This document shows positions 16,461-23,533 of a stretch of DNA of 25,329 nucleotides, one piece after another (positions within the stretch are counted from its first letter, which is position 1; every line of letters starts with the position of its first letter). This DNA is from an uncultured Collinsella sp. (GTDB lineage Bacteria > Actinomycetota > Coriobacteriia > Coriobacteriales > Coriobacteriaceae), in the NCBI GenBank assembly GCA_900550595.1, contig URTB01000002.1, positions 1 to 25,329 on the forward strand, written 5' to 3'. The notes below the pieces were generated by a model. The model made no database searches. It was given only the letters and a program-made list of their open reading frames with translations, and was not told the DNA's origin. The position numbers were made by a program, and so were the translations under genes.

Positions 16461-16575
16461 AACTCGAAAATCTAGTCCGGATTTCCTCGAAAATCGAGTG
16501 TAGAAATCCTCGAAAATCGAGTATGATTATCCTCGAAAATCGAGTGTGAAAATCATCGAAAATCGAGTATGCGCA
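16461..16575 (+). repeat. Array of 23-bp repeats carrying the palindrome CTCGAAAATCGAG, likely operators
   Basis: Five consecutive 23-base units start at 16461, 16484, 16507, 16530 and 16553. Three units hold the intact 13-base palindrome CTCGAAAATCGAG; the first (CTCGAAAATCTAG) and last (ATCGAAAATCGAG) each have one change. A TATGAT at 16522-16527 within the array could be a -10. The array ends 21 bases before the ATG of the DUF4143 ATPase. Fixed phasing of about two helical turns suggests cooperative binding of a repressor. Confidence 0.85.
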
Positions 16576-16596
16576 GGTAGTGAGGTCTATCAAATC

Positions 16597-17895
16597 ATGA
16601 TTTCTTATGGTTCGGAACAGCCCAAATCCTACCGTCCTCGCCTTTTGGACGAACGACTGCAAACCCTGCTCCAGATTTTTGGAGCGGTCGAGATTCGGGG
16701 CACAAAGTGGTGCGGCAAATCATGGACCGCGCTCGCATTCGGTGAGAGCGTCGTTCATCTTGACGACCCAAACGTAAAGTCGCTGGTCGAAGCCGATCCT
16801 TCGCTCGCTCTTCAGGGCAATAAGCCGCACGTCATCGATGAGTGGCAGGAGACCCCCGCAACATGGGATGCCACGCGCCGCGCCGTAGATGCATCCGGCG
16901 GCAAGAAGGGCCTCTTTATCCTCACCGGGTCGTCAACGCCGGCAAAAGACTCTGTCACCCACAGCGGCGCCGGCCGTATAGCGCGTCTCGATATGAGCAC
17001 CATGACGCTTTGGGAACGCGGTCTTTCGACGGGATCCGTTTCGCTGCAAAACCTATTCGAAGGATCATTCGAACCTTCGGCCTATACAGGCTCGCTCCCC
17101 ATGCTGGCCGACGCAATTTGCTGCGGAGGATGGCCGGCGCTTGTCGGGGCGAGCCCTCAGATGGCCGTAGAGGTCGTCAACCAGTATCTCGATGCCATGT
17201 ACGAAGTCAGCGTTCCGCAAAAAGGAGGTGTGGGGTCTACGGCACGGCACATTGTGTCCTCGCTCGCGCGCAACGTTGCGACCTCTGCCACGCTCAACAC
17301 CATCGCGGCAGACGCCTCGTTGGGCGACAGCGACGCCCAGCCAGCAACTTCGACCGTGGCGTTTTACCTCGACATGTTGGAAAGCATGTATGCGATTGTA
17401 AATCTGCCCGGTTGGGATGCACCCGTCCGCGCAAAATCCCGCCTGCGCACCAAGCCAAAGCGCTATTTCGCCGACCCCTCCATTCCCGCAGCCGCGCTTG
17501 GAATGAATCCCGAAAGGCTCCTTGCGGACGGCCAGACTTTTGGTCTGCTCTTTGAGTCTCTGTGCATTCACGATCTGAGTGTCTACACCTCATGCCTGCC
17601 CGGCTCGCATCCGGGCTCGCTCCACTACTACGGCGACTCCGACGGGCTTGAGGTCGATGCCATCATCGAGCTGAACGATGGCCGCTGGGCAGCGATAGAA
17701 ATCAAGCTCGGCGAATCCAAGGTTAGCGACGGAATCCGCAACATCGAGCGCCTGCGCCGCAAGGTCGCTCTGAACCCTGCCGCGCGCAACCCCCAGCCGG
17801 AGTTCTGCGCCGTCATCACCGCGACCTCGCCCTTCTGCCGCTACGACGCCGAGCACGACGTCTACGTGTTCCCCATTGGAGCGTTGCGGGAGTAA
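16597..17895 (+). CDS. AAA ATPase with DUF4143 domain
   Basis: 432 residues from the ATG at 16597 (GAGG 11 bases upstream); an earlier in-frame start at 16546 lies inside the repeat array and is less likely. An N-terminal P-loop ATPase of the AAA_14 type has Walker A G-T-K-W-C-G-K-S at 35-42, Walker B V-I-D-E at 79-82 and sensor L-T-G-S-S at 109-113. The C-terminal DUF4143 region ends in a PD-(D/E)XK-like fold with E320, D354 (L-E-V-D) and E368-x-K370, all retained. The family is widespread, often mobile, and poorly understood. The operator-like array directly upstream suggests self-regulation, although no DNA-binding helix is obvious in this protein. Confidence 0.88.
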   Translation: MISYGSEQPKSYRPRLLDERLQTLLQIFGAVEIRGTKWCGKSWTALAFGESVVHLDDPNVKSLVEADPSLALQGNKPHVIDEWQETPATWDATRRAVDASGGKKGLFILTGSSTPAKDSVTHSGAGRIARLDMSTMTLWERGLSTGSVSLQNLFEGSFEPSAYTGSLPMLADAICCGGWPALVGASPQMAVEVVNQYLDAMYEVSVPQKGGVGSTARHIVSSLARNVATSATLNTIAADASLGDSDAQPATSTVAFYLDMLESMYAIVNLPGWDAPVRAKSRLRTKPKRYFADPSIPAAALGMNPERLLADGQTFGLLFESLCIHDLSVYTSCLPGSHPGSLHYYGDSDGLEVDAIIELNDGRWAAIEIKLGESKVSDGIRNIERLRRKVALNPAARNPQPEFCAVITATSPFCRYDAEHDVYVFPIGALRE

Positions 17896-17947
17896 GGCGG
17901 TGATTCAGGGCACTGGGTTTGTTTAACGGGTAATTCGATCTTCGAAG

Positions 17948-18229
17948 CTATGACTCCGCATCGTCATAGGTAATGGCGCATCCGCAGGTTGGGCATTGCT
18001 GAGGATAGATTGGGAGGCGCAAGCCTGTTCGGACCCGCGGGTCGGTAGCGTGTTTGTCGTGGATGTCGATGAAGCCGATGTCTAGGCATGGGAGGCCTGC
18101 GCCGCAGCGAGGGCAGGGCAGGCAGACTTGGCTGCAGGTGGCCTCGATGAGCGGAAACAGGCTCCGGTCCATTAGCGCCCGCGGCAGATTTCCGTACACT
18201 CCTCGTGCGATATCGCTTCGCCATCCCAT
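17948..18229 (-). CDS. Small zinc-ribbon hypothetical protein
   Basis: 93 residues from the ATG at 18229 with GGGGAG upstream. Cysteines C32, C36, C39, C42 and C48, then C79, C82 and C84 (C-P-R-C-G and C-P-T-C-G-C knuckles), suggest one or two zinc ribbons. It lies 118 bp downstream of the HNH endonuclease gene on the same strand and may be co-transcribed with it. It converges with the DUF4143 gene, with a 52-bp gap. No known family recognised. Confidence 0.6.
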   Translation of the reverse strand: MGWRSDIARGVYGNLPRALMDRSLFPLIEATCSQVCLPCPRCGAGLPCLDIGFIDIHDKHATDPRVRTGLRLPIYPQQCPTCGCAITYDDAES

Positions 18230-18271
18230 GGTCTCCCCTTTCCCGTTTTAACTGTTGAGGAGAGGATGGCA

Positions 18272-18307
18272 GGATCGCGCAGTTCTCGGTGCGGCGCGGC
18301 GCGATCC
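18272..18307. repeat. 9-bp inverted repeat between the HNH and zinc-ribbon genes
   Basis: GGATCGCGC at 18272-18280 and GCGCGATCC at 18299-18307 can form a hairpin with an 18-base loop. A second small palindrome, TGCGAC/GTCGCA, lies at 18329-18342, just past the HNH stop. Neither has a T-run, so they are weak terminators at best; they could be protein sites. Confidence 0.35.
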
Positions 18308-18347
18308 GATCAATCGACATGATTGGGTTGCGACGGGTCGCACCTGC

Positions 18348-19430
18348 CTAATACGGAGCAACGGCTTCCGCCCGACGTCGCGATTCCGAGAAATCGAACT
18401 CGGCGCGATGGGCTTCGAGGAATCGAGCGTTGGGACGCAAGCGATGTTCGTCCGGCTCGCGCAACACCGATCCCACAAACGTCACATAATCCGTATGCTG
18501 CAGAAGATACGACCCGCAAAGTTGATAATCTCCGCGCACCAACTCAAACGAAATCAGATGAGCATCGAACAGCGAATGCAGGTCGCGGCGCAGCAGAATT
18601 CCGTTGCTGACAACTTGCGATTTGGGACCCGAGTAATTCTCGATATGCGCGGCATCGAGCGCCTCATCGACGTTGCAGCCCGAGACGGCACATCGACCAG
18701 TGTAGGCCTGAAAGAGTTCAGTGCGAAAACGCTGCTGGCCGATTCGCTCGCGACGCAGCGCGTAGCGAACCTTTTCTTCATCGCTCGCCGGGGCGCCGGA
18801 AAACTCCGCCGCGATCGGAGCGTCCTTCATGTAACTCATATCGGGGAAGAAACGAGCGTCTGGTCCACCCTTATGGACGGGGCCGTGCAGCACAAACCAG
18901 TTGTTCTCGGGCTCGTAGCGCTCTACGAATGCGAGACCCAGCACCTTGTAGCCAGCGCTCGTTGCAAAGAACACGCCAACGGGAACGCCGCATTCCATGC
19001 AGTTGATCATCTTTTGGTTGTAGTCCTGGTCGCGCCAGTTTTCGACCGAAGCACTTTGCGACGAATACTTGAGCACCCACGTGCCGTCCTCAAGATAGAG
19101 CGGCGGAACATCGGGGTAGGCGCCGCGCTTGGAATTGTGCACCGAGAGTGCGAAGGTCTTCTCGCGCGGATGTTTAACGCGCCCGCGACCAGGCCAAAAA
19201 ATGCCCGAATCGCGCGACACCGGAAAGAGTTCAGAATCAATCGACAGGCGGAAGGGATATTGAGGGCTGTCGGCATTGGTGCGATGCGGAAGCTTATCCC
19301 ACAGGCCGCCACGCTGCTCCTCGCGCAAGAACCACTCCCAGGCCTGTACATATTCGGACGGCACAAAGCTGCAAGCGCGGTCAAAACTCGGCCGAGCAAT
19401 CAGCGGAACACCAGAAGCAATGCCGTCCAT
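18348..19430 (-). CDS. HNH endonuclease (HNH_2 type) with a separate N-terminal domain
   Basis: 360 residues from the ATG at 19430, which has GGAGG 6 bases upstream. The C-terminal HNH_2 domain (about 230-310) shows Q-R-F-R, then R-C-A-V-S-G-C at 246-252, A-A-H-I with H262, N276, and R-D-L-H-S-L-F-D at 282-289. This is the expected set for a metal-dependent nicking or cleaving site. The N-terminal 200 residues contain G-T-W-V-L-K-Y near 116 and G-Y-K-V-L-G-L-A-F-V-E near 160. These blocks recur in restriction-type HNH proteins and may form a DNA-reader domain. Likely a stand-alone modification-dependent restriction enzyme; the reader role is inference. Confidence 0.82.
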   Translation of the reverse strand: MDGIASGVPLIARPSFDRACSFVPSEYVQAWEWFLREEQRGGLWDKLPHRTNADSPQYPFRLSIDSELFPVSRDSGIFWPGRGRVKHPREKTFALSVHNSKRGAYPDVPPLYLEDGTWVLKYSSQSASVENWRDQDYNQKMINCMECGVPVGVFFATSAGYKVLGLAFVERYEPENNWFVLHGPVHKGGPDARFFPDMSYMKDAPIAAEFSGAPASDEEKVRYALRRERIGQQRFRTELFQAYTGRCAVSGCNVDEALDAAHIENYSGPKSQVVSNGILLRRDLHSLFDAHLISFELVRGDYQLCGSYLLQHTDYVTFVGSVLREPDEHRLRPNARFLEAHRAEFDFSESRRRAEAVAPY

Positions 19431-19494
19431 AAGGAACCTCCAGGAAGAACAGTTCTTCACATTATCGCCTACGCAACAATGGCACCGCACGAAA

Positions 19495-19524
19495 AAGGGC
19501 CCACTTCCTTCGAAGTGGGCCCTT
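19495..19524 (-). terminator. Rho-independent terminator of the TasA-like pair
   Basis: AAGGGCCCACTTC (19495-19507) and GAAGTGGGCCCTT (19512-19524) form a 13-bp perfect stem with a 4-base loop. On the minus strand it is followed by a run of T (complement of the A-run at 19492-19496). It lies 30 bp past the stop of the gene at 19554. Confidence 0.9.
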
Positions 19525-19553
19525 AGCCATCCTCATTGTGGCGAACGTCGGCA

Positions 19554-20513
19554 TTACGACGTTGCGACACCGGCGAGCTTTACGCTGACGTTATAGGTCG
19601 TCGGGCTGTTCTCGATGGACTTGCCATTAACACAATCCGCGTCGGTACCTTCCATCCAAATATAGACACGCACTGCAACGCCGTTGTAGCCAACGCCCCT
19701 AGCAATCGGTTCGGTACCTGTAGCAACCGAATAATCGTCGCTGTCACCCTTAGTAGCAACCCATCCGTCCGTGCCGCCTTTAAAGATATGGGGATAGGTT
19801 GCTTTCGCGAGCGTCGGAGTGCCATTCTTGTTTTGGATGCTCGTCCAGCCATCAATAGCGCTTGCATCGTTACCCTTGCCCGTCTCATCGCGCATGGCAT
19901 ATACAACGCGCAGTTTTTCTTCGCCGACACACGACTTGCCGTCAGGCCCAATCTCCTGCGTGGTAATCGCAACGCGCAGAGAACCAACCATGGTCTCCGA
20001 CGCCTCGCCACCCACGGGCTCAATCGTTACGGGCTCACCGTCAGACGCGTCAAGGTAAACGTCAGCCGTGCCAGTATCGGTAATGGTGTAGACGATATAT
20101 TCGCTTCGAATGAAGGCGTTGTACTTCTTACCGGCAACCTCATACTCACCGGGCAAAGCGTTGGCAGCGGTTGAGAAAGAGGGCATTGAATAGTCAGTTA
20201 CCAGGCCCTGGTTGTTCCAGCCATTGCAAACGTACCAGCTTTTAAGGTCGTTAGTCGAAGACGGGCTGAGCGTGGCACCCGTGGTCTGAGCCTCGAGCGA
20301 TTTTTGCTCGCCACCATGCTGGGCACCGTTCTTGAGCTCGTCGATCTGAAGGATGAAGCCATTAGTCGTCGCGCTGATGGTTGACGTGTTTGCGGAAACC
20401 TTTGTGTTCGCAACGTACCACGCATAGGTCGCTGCCGACAGAGCAAATGCAGAGAGGACCACGCTAACGGCGGCCGCAACAAGTTGTGTTTTAAGGCTCT
20501 TAGACGATTGCAC
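19554..20513 (-). CDS. TasA/camelysin-like secreted protein with SipW-type signal (second locus, distal gene)
   Basis: 319 residues from a GTG at 20513, behind a near-perfect AAAGGAGG ribosome site. The hydrophobic segment at 10-28 ends A-A-T-Y-A-W-Y. The ectodomain contains two isolated cysteines (near 93 and 200) besides the signature cysteine. The C-terminal signature is I-W-M-E-G-T-D-A-D-C at about 285-294, as in the large operon. No signal peptidase gene accompanies this pair, so it probably borrows one from the other locus. Low GC and more Asn/Lys codons than the large operon hint at different expression or history. Confidence 0.75.
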   Translation of the reverse strand: MQSSKSLKTQLVAAAVSVVLSAFALSAATYAWYVANTKVSANTSTISATTNGFILQIDELKNGAQHGGEQKSLEAQTTGATLSPSSTNDLKSWYVCNGWNNQGLVTDYSMPSFSTAANALPGEYEVAGKKYNAFIRSEYIVYTITDTGTADVYLDASDGEPVTIEPVGGEASETMVGSLRVAITTQEIGPDGKSCVGEEKLRVVYAMRDETGKGNDASAIDGWTSIQNKNGTPTLAKATYPHIFKGGTDGWVATKGDSDDYSVATGTEPIARGVGYNGVAVRVYIWMEGTDADCVNGKSIENSPTTYNVSVKLAGVATS

Positions 20514-20536
20514 GTGATCCTCCTTTCAAAAACAGA

Positions 20537-20568
20537 GCGGGCGCCCGGCGCATAAGCCGGGCGCCCGC
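20537..20568 (-). terminator. Strong intercistronic hairpin and T-run between two TasA-like genes
   Basis: GCGGGCGCCCGGC (20537-20549) and GCCGGGCGCCCGC (20556-20568) form a 13-bp GC-rich stem with the loop GCATAA. On the minus strand it is followed by TCTGTTTTTG and then directly by the ribosome site of the downstream gene. It ends the gene at 20593 and probably lets only a fraction of transcripts reach 19554. Confidence 0.85.
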
Positions 20569-20592
20569 TTGGTCCCAAATAACACTTAGGGA

Positions 20593-21435
20593 TTAATTAG
20601 ACTTCTGAACCGCGTTGGGGGCGTTGACAACGCCGCCGTCCGTATTGACCGGAGTAGCAGTGAACGCAACAGTGACGCCACAGTTCTTCAGAGTGGCAAG
20701 GTTATCGGAGAAGACCGAAGAAGCCGAGCCATCGTAGAAGACATAAATGTCAACATCCACGGACTTTCCCGCAGCGATCTTGGCCACAAGAGCATCCGTA
20801 ACGGAAGTATCGGAACCGGTCAGATTGTTGGCAATAGTGGTCTCATCGCCATAGGCGGTCAGCTCAGTGCCACTGTCAGTTTCTTTGTAGACCCCCCACT
20901 GGTCTCCGCATTTAACGAGAACGCAAATGGCACTCTTAAGGCTACTCGAATTCTCGCCAGCATTAACCGTTACAGAGGCAACCTTAAGGTTCTGGAACGA
21001 ACCGGCTTTTTCATCCGTAGTGCCGATCTTAAAAGACTGCTTCAGAGCATAATCAGGACGTTGAGCTGCCTCAACGCCACCAACAGCGAAGCGCGAGCCA
21101 TCAAGCATCGTCCATTCGCTTGCCTTAGAAGCGTAAGCGGACTCGAACTGATAGGTGTTAGTATCAACCACGTGATTCCACTGAGACGGATAGAGCTCGA
21201 CCTTATCGTTCGTAACCGCAACCTGAGTTGCAGTAGTATCCGTAAGCTTAGCGTCGGTATCCTTACCAATCTTCAGGAACGGAGCGTTCGACTGAGCGGA
21301 AACCGATGCAGTTGTCGCCGTAACCTTATTGTTGCTCACAAACCATGCGAAGGTGGCGGAGCCGAGGGCTACGGCTGCCACGAGGACCATGGCGATGGCG
21401 GCGCCCATCTGCTTCTTTAATGCCTTGGTATCCAT
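20593..21435 (-). CDS. TasA/camelysin-like secreted protein with SipW-type signal (second locus, proximal gene)
   Basis: 280 residues from the ATG at 21435, with AGAGG upstream; longer in-frame starts fall in non-coding leader. Basic N-terminus M-D-T-K-A-L-K-K, then a hydrophobic segment at 11-28 ending A-T-F-A-W-F-V. The ectodomain is Thr/Ser/Ala-rich with few charges, and Y-P-S-Q-W-N near 95 parallels the Y-P-(I/V)-S-T block of the paralogues. The C-terminal signature is degenerate (Y-V-F-Y-D-G-S-A), with the Trp and the D-x-x-C lost. Codon use and position as first gene before a partial terminator suggest an abundant, major subunit; this is inference. Confidence 0.75.
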   Translation of the reverse strand: MDTKALKKQMGAAIAMVLVAAVALGSATFAWFVSNNKVTATTASVSAQSNAPFLKIGKDTDAKLTDTTATQVAVTNDKVELYPSQWNHVVDTNTYQFESAYASKASEWTMLDGSRFAVGGVEAAQRPDYALKQSFKIGTTDEKAGSFQNLKVASVTVNAGENSSSLKSAICVLVKCGDQWGVYKETDSGTELTAYGDETTIANNLTGSDTSVTDALVAKIAAGKSVDVDIYVFYDGSASSVFSDNLATLKNCGVTVAFTATPVNTDGGVVNAPNAVQKSN

Positions 21436-21833
21436 ACGGACCTCTTTCTTTCCCCATTCATCCCAGATGACCCTCGAGAAGCCCGGAAGGGGAGCCCGCG
21501 CTTTCGTGTTGGATGTTGCTTGCCCATCCTTTAGACATGGAATTGAGGATACCATAATTCTTACGATTTCCTTATGAGTTTTCGGCAGCCTACAATCCGG
21601 CAGATTCATAGGTCTACCTCGGGTTATATGTGGTGCTATATGAACATCGTTTACCTTATTTGATCTCTTTCCCGCGCAGTCATAAGTCCCCCTTAAGCCT
21701 TGCGGCCGCAGTGCCACGCCATCGCATACATTCACCCTCTGCAGGGCTTCTGCCCCAGCCCTCCTCCACTCGCTATACTGGTGTGGCACGTGTCATTTTT
21801 GCCTGCTAAACGGGCTATTTGTTGGGAGGGCTC
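21436..21833. promoter_or_regulatory. AT-richer divergent region with a possible extended -10 for the TasA-like pair
   Basis: About 400 bp between the minus-strand TasA-like gene and a plus-strand hypothetical gene. On the minus strand an extended -10 TGGTATCCT is found (+ strand 21546-21554). It is flanked by the palindrome GAATT (21540-21544)/AATTC (21556-21560) and would give a leader of about 105 bases. No -35 is convincing. On the plus strand TATACT at 21771-21776 could serve the gene at 21834. I see no coding sequence in it. Confidence 0.3.
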
Positions 21834-22346
21834 ATGCCTGCCGCCAATCAACCCAAGGGAAGCGTTTCCGCCGGATCGATTAAGCCGGTGACGCGCAAGG
21901 CCGTTCGTTGTCAGCGCGAAGTCGCCTGGCTGGTCACGCAAGCGGCCGGTAAGCTCGTCGCCACCACCGACGACGTCAACGCGCCCACGCCCAGCTTTGT
22001 ACTGGCGGCGGCATTGTCGTACATCCGCAAGCAGGAGCAGGCCGCACGGGACCGTGGCGCCGCGATTGACTACGAGGCCGTCATGGGCCCCGACCTTGCG
22101 AGCTTTTGTCAGGCTGCGGGGCTGCCCACAGCGCCCAACGCGCTTTCGGACGCGGGCTACATGTTCACGCTCTCGGGCGCGGACCTCATCCGCGACCTCT
22201 ACGCCTACTGTAGTGACCTGGACGATCGCATGGGAGATTCGGCGCAGGTCAAACCGGGCTACGCGATCAAGCTCGCGCTGCGGTTGTTCCTGCTGGACGG
22301 CGCCGCCGGCAACGACGCTACCCCCGCAGACAACGCCTCCGCATAG
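21834..22346 (+). CDS. Conserved-looking hypothetical protein
   Basis: 170 residues from the ATG at 21834 with GGGAGGG upstream. Soluble and mostly helical in appearance, with a basic N-terminus and an acidic, Ala-rich C-terminus; no signal peptide or membrane segment. Blocks such as R-C-Q-R-E-V-A-W-L-V near 26-35 and G-Y-M-F-T-L-S-G-A-D-L near 108-118 are distinctive, but I do not recognise the family. It is isolated between a divergent promoter region and a terminator. GC and codon use match the chromosome, which supports a real gene. Confidence 0.65.
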   Translation: MPAANQPKGSVSAGSIKPVTRKAVRCQREVAWLVTQAAGKLVATTDDVNAPTPSFVLAAALSYIRKQEQAARDRGAAIDYEAVMGPDLASFCQAAGLPTAPNALSDAGYMFTLSGADLIRDLYAYCSDLDDRMGDSAQVKPGYAIKLALRLFLLDGAAGNDATPADNASA

Positions 22347-22349
22347 CAA

Positions 22350-22387
22350 AAGCGCCGGGCCGGAAAATCAATTCTGGCCCGGCGCTT
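22350..22387. terminator. Shared bidirectional terminator between convergent genes
   Basis: AAGCGCCGGGCC (22350-22361) and GGCCCGGCGCTT (22376-22387) form a 12-bp stem. The plus side ends TTGTTCGTTCT and the minus side ends in TTTTGC. It sits between the plus-strand gene ending at 22346 and the minus-strand gene ending at 22395. Confidence 0.85.
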
Positions 22388-22394
22388 GTTCGTT

Positions 22395-23528
22395 CTACTT
22401 ACTCCCGTCCCCTGCGGGCGAGTTTTTTTGGTTGCGACGGTTACTCCAAGTCACGTTGTGTTCCTTGTAGTAATCGGGCGCCTCGTTGCCGCTCGCGCTA
22501 ATGGGGTCGTTGCCGGTCAGGGTGTCGGCAATATCCTGCACGAACTTAACGAACAGGCTCGAATCGTCGGTCTCGGATGAATCAAAGTCAAAACCAAACT
22601 CCACCGCGCCGCCGATGATCTTGTCCACGCACTCCGGGTCGTCGCCATCCAGCCAAATGACCACGGTGTACTTGTCCACATCGCCCACGCGGAAGTTCTT
22701 GTGGCTGATGGTCGTCACCACGTCTTTGGACGCAAACGGCTCGGTGTTGGCTTCGGGATTGCCGTTGGCCGCAACCGCTGCATAGGTAGTAGGCTTGCCG
22801 TTGCGAAACACCCTCACGCGCGCGGCCTTCTCCACGCCCTTGCTGGCGCTGGCCACCTTGAGCTTGGCGCTGTAGCCCAGATCGGTCTTGCCGGCGTTGC
22901 GGATATAGAAGGTGTACGCCACGTAGTTTTTACCGTTGTGGCTGCCGTCGATGTCGTCCAGATTGTCGGGCAGGTCCTCGGCAGCGATATTGGTGCCGTT
23001 GTCCAAGGCATCGGCGGCCAGGCGCGCGGTGGCGTTGTTAAAGTCGCCGTTGTCGGCAATGGCCACGCCGCGGCGGAACAACTCTAGACGGTTGAGGTTG
23101 ATGGTGAAGTTACCCATGTTTTCCTGCATAAACGACAGGGCGAACAGCACGCCAAAGGCAAGCGCCAGCACCACGAGGGCCTTTTGCAGCTTGTCCATGC
23201 GCAGTAGCACCGCGCCGATGCGCTCCATGCGGCGCTTGGGCATATACATGGATACGACCGCGTCGGGGTCGATGTCGTCGAGGTCCTGGTCGGCCAGCGC
23301 CTGCTCCAGCTCCTCGATGCGCACCACGCCGCGGAGGTTGCGCTTGGGCTTGGGCTTGCGGTTGGACTTGGGCTTGCCGAAGCGCTTGCGGGAGGCGGGA
23401 GCCTGCTCGGGCGCGGAGTCCTCGCCGGGCGCGTCCTCGGCATTGGCGCCGGGCGCGTTCTGCGACGTGTCCTCGGTCAAATCCTCGGCAGCTTGATCTT
23501 TGTTGTCGTTACGCTTGAACAGTGCCAT
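22395..23528 (-). CDS. Membrane-anchored relative of the TasA-like family (type II topology)
   Basis: 377 residues from the ATG at 23528. Residues 1-113 are cytosolic: an acidic, Ala-rich start, then a strongly basic stretch (about 46-66, R/K/P-rich), then R-I-E-E-L-E-Q-A-L-A-D-Q-D-L-D-D-I-D-P. One membrane segment lies at 115-135. The ectodomain ends in the same signature as the secreted paralogues, V-I-W-L-D-G-D-D-P-E-C at about 290-300. No A-W motif follows the hydrophobic segment, so it is probably not cut and stays in the membrane. It lies 5 bp after the PilZ gene. A membrane base or anchor for the secreted subunits is a reasonable inference. Confidence 0.7.
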   Translation of the reverse strand: MALFKRNDNKDQAAEDLTEDTSQNAPGANAEDAPGEDSAPEQAPASRKRFGKPKSNRKPKPKRNLRGVVRIEELEQALADQDLDDIDPDAVVSMYMPKRRMERIGAVLLRMDKLQKALVVLALAFGVLFALSFMQENMGNFTINLNRLELFRRGVAIADNGDFNNATARLAADALDNGTNIAAEDLPDNLDDIDGSHNGKNYVAYTFYIRNAGKTDLGYSAKLKVASASKGVEKAARVRVFRNGKPTTYAAVAANGNPEANTEPFASKDVVTTISHKNFRVGDVDKYTVVIWLDGDDPECVDKIIGGAVEFGFDFDSSETDDSSLFVKFVQDIADTLTGNDPISASGNEAPDYYKEHNVTWSNRRNQKNSPAGDGSK

Positions 23529-23533
23529 GGCGA

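Noticed and set aside
16461..16575. The 23-bp repeat array as a CRISPR
   Set aside because: There are no unique spacers; units are contiguous palindromic repeats with only 7-10 variable bases between cores, and no cas genes are present.
16546..16596. Upstream in-frame start for the DUF4143 ATPase
   Set aside because: It lies inside the repeat array, has no ribosome site, and adds residues unrelated to the family.
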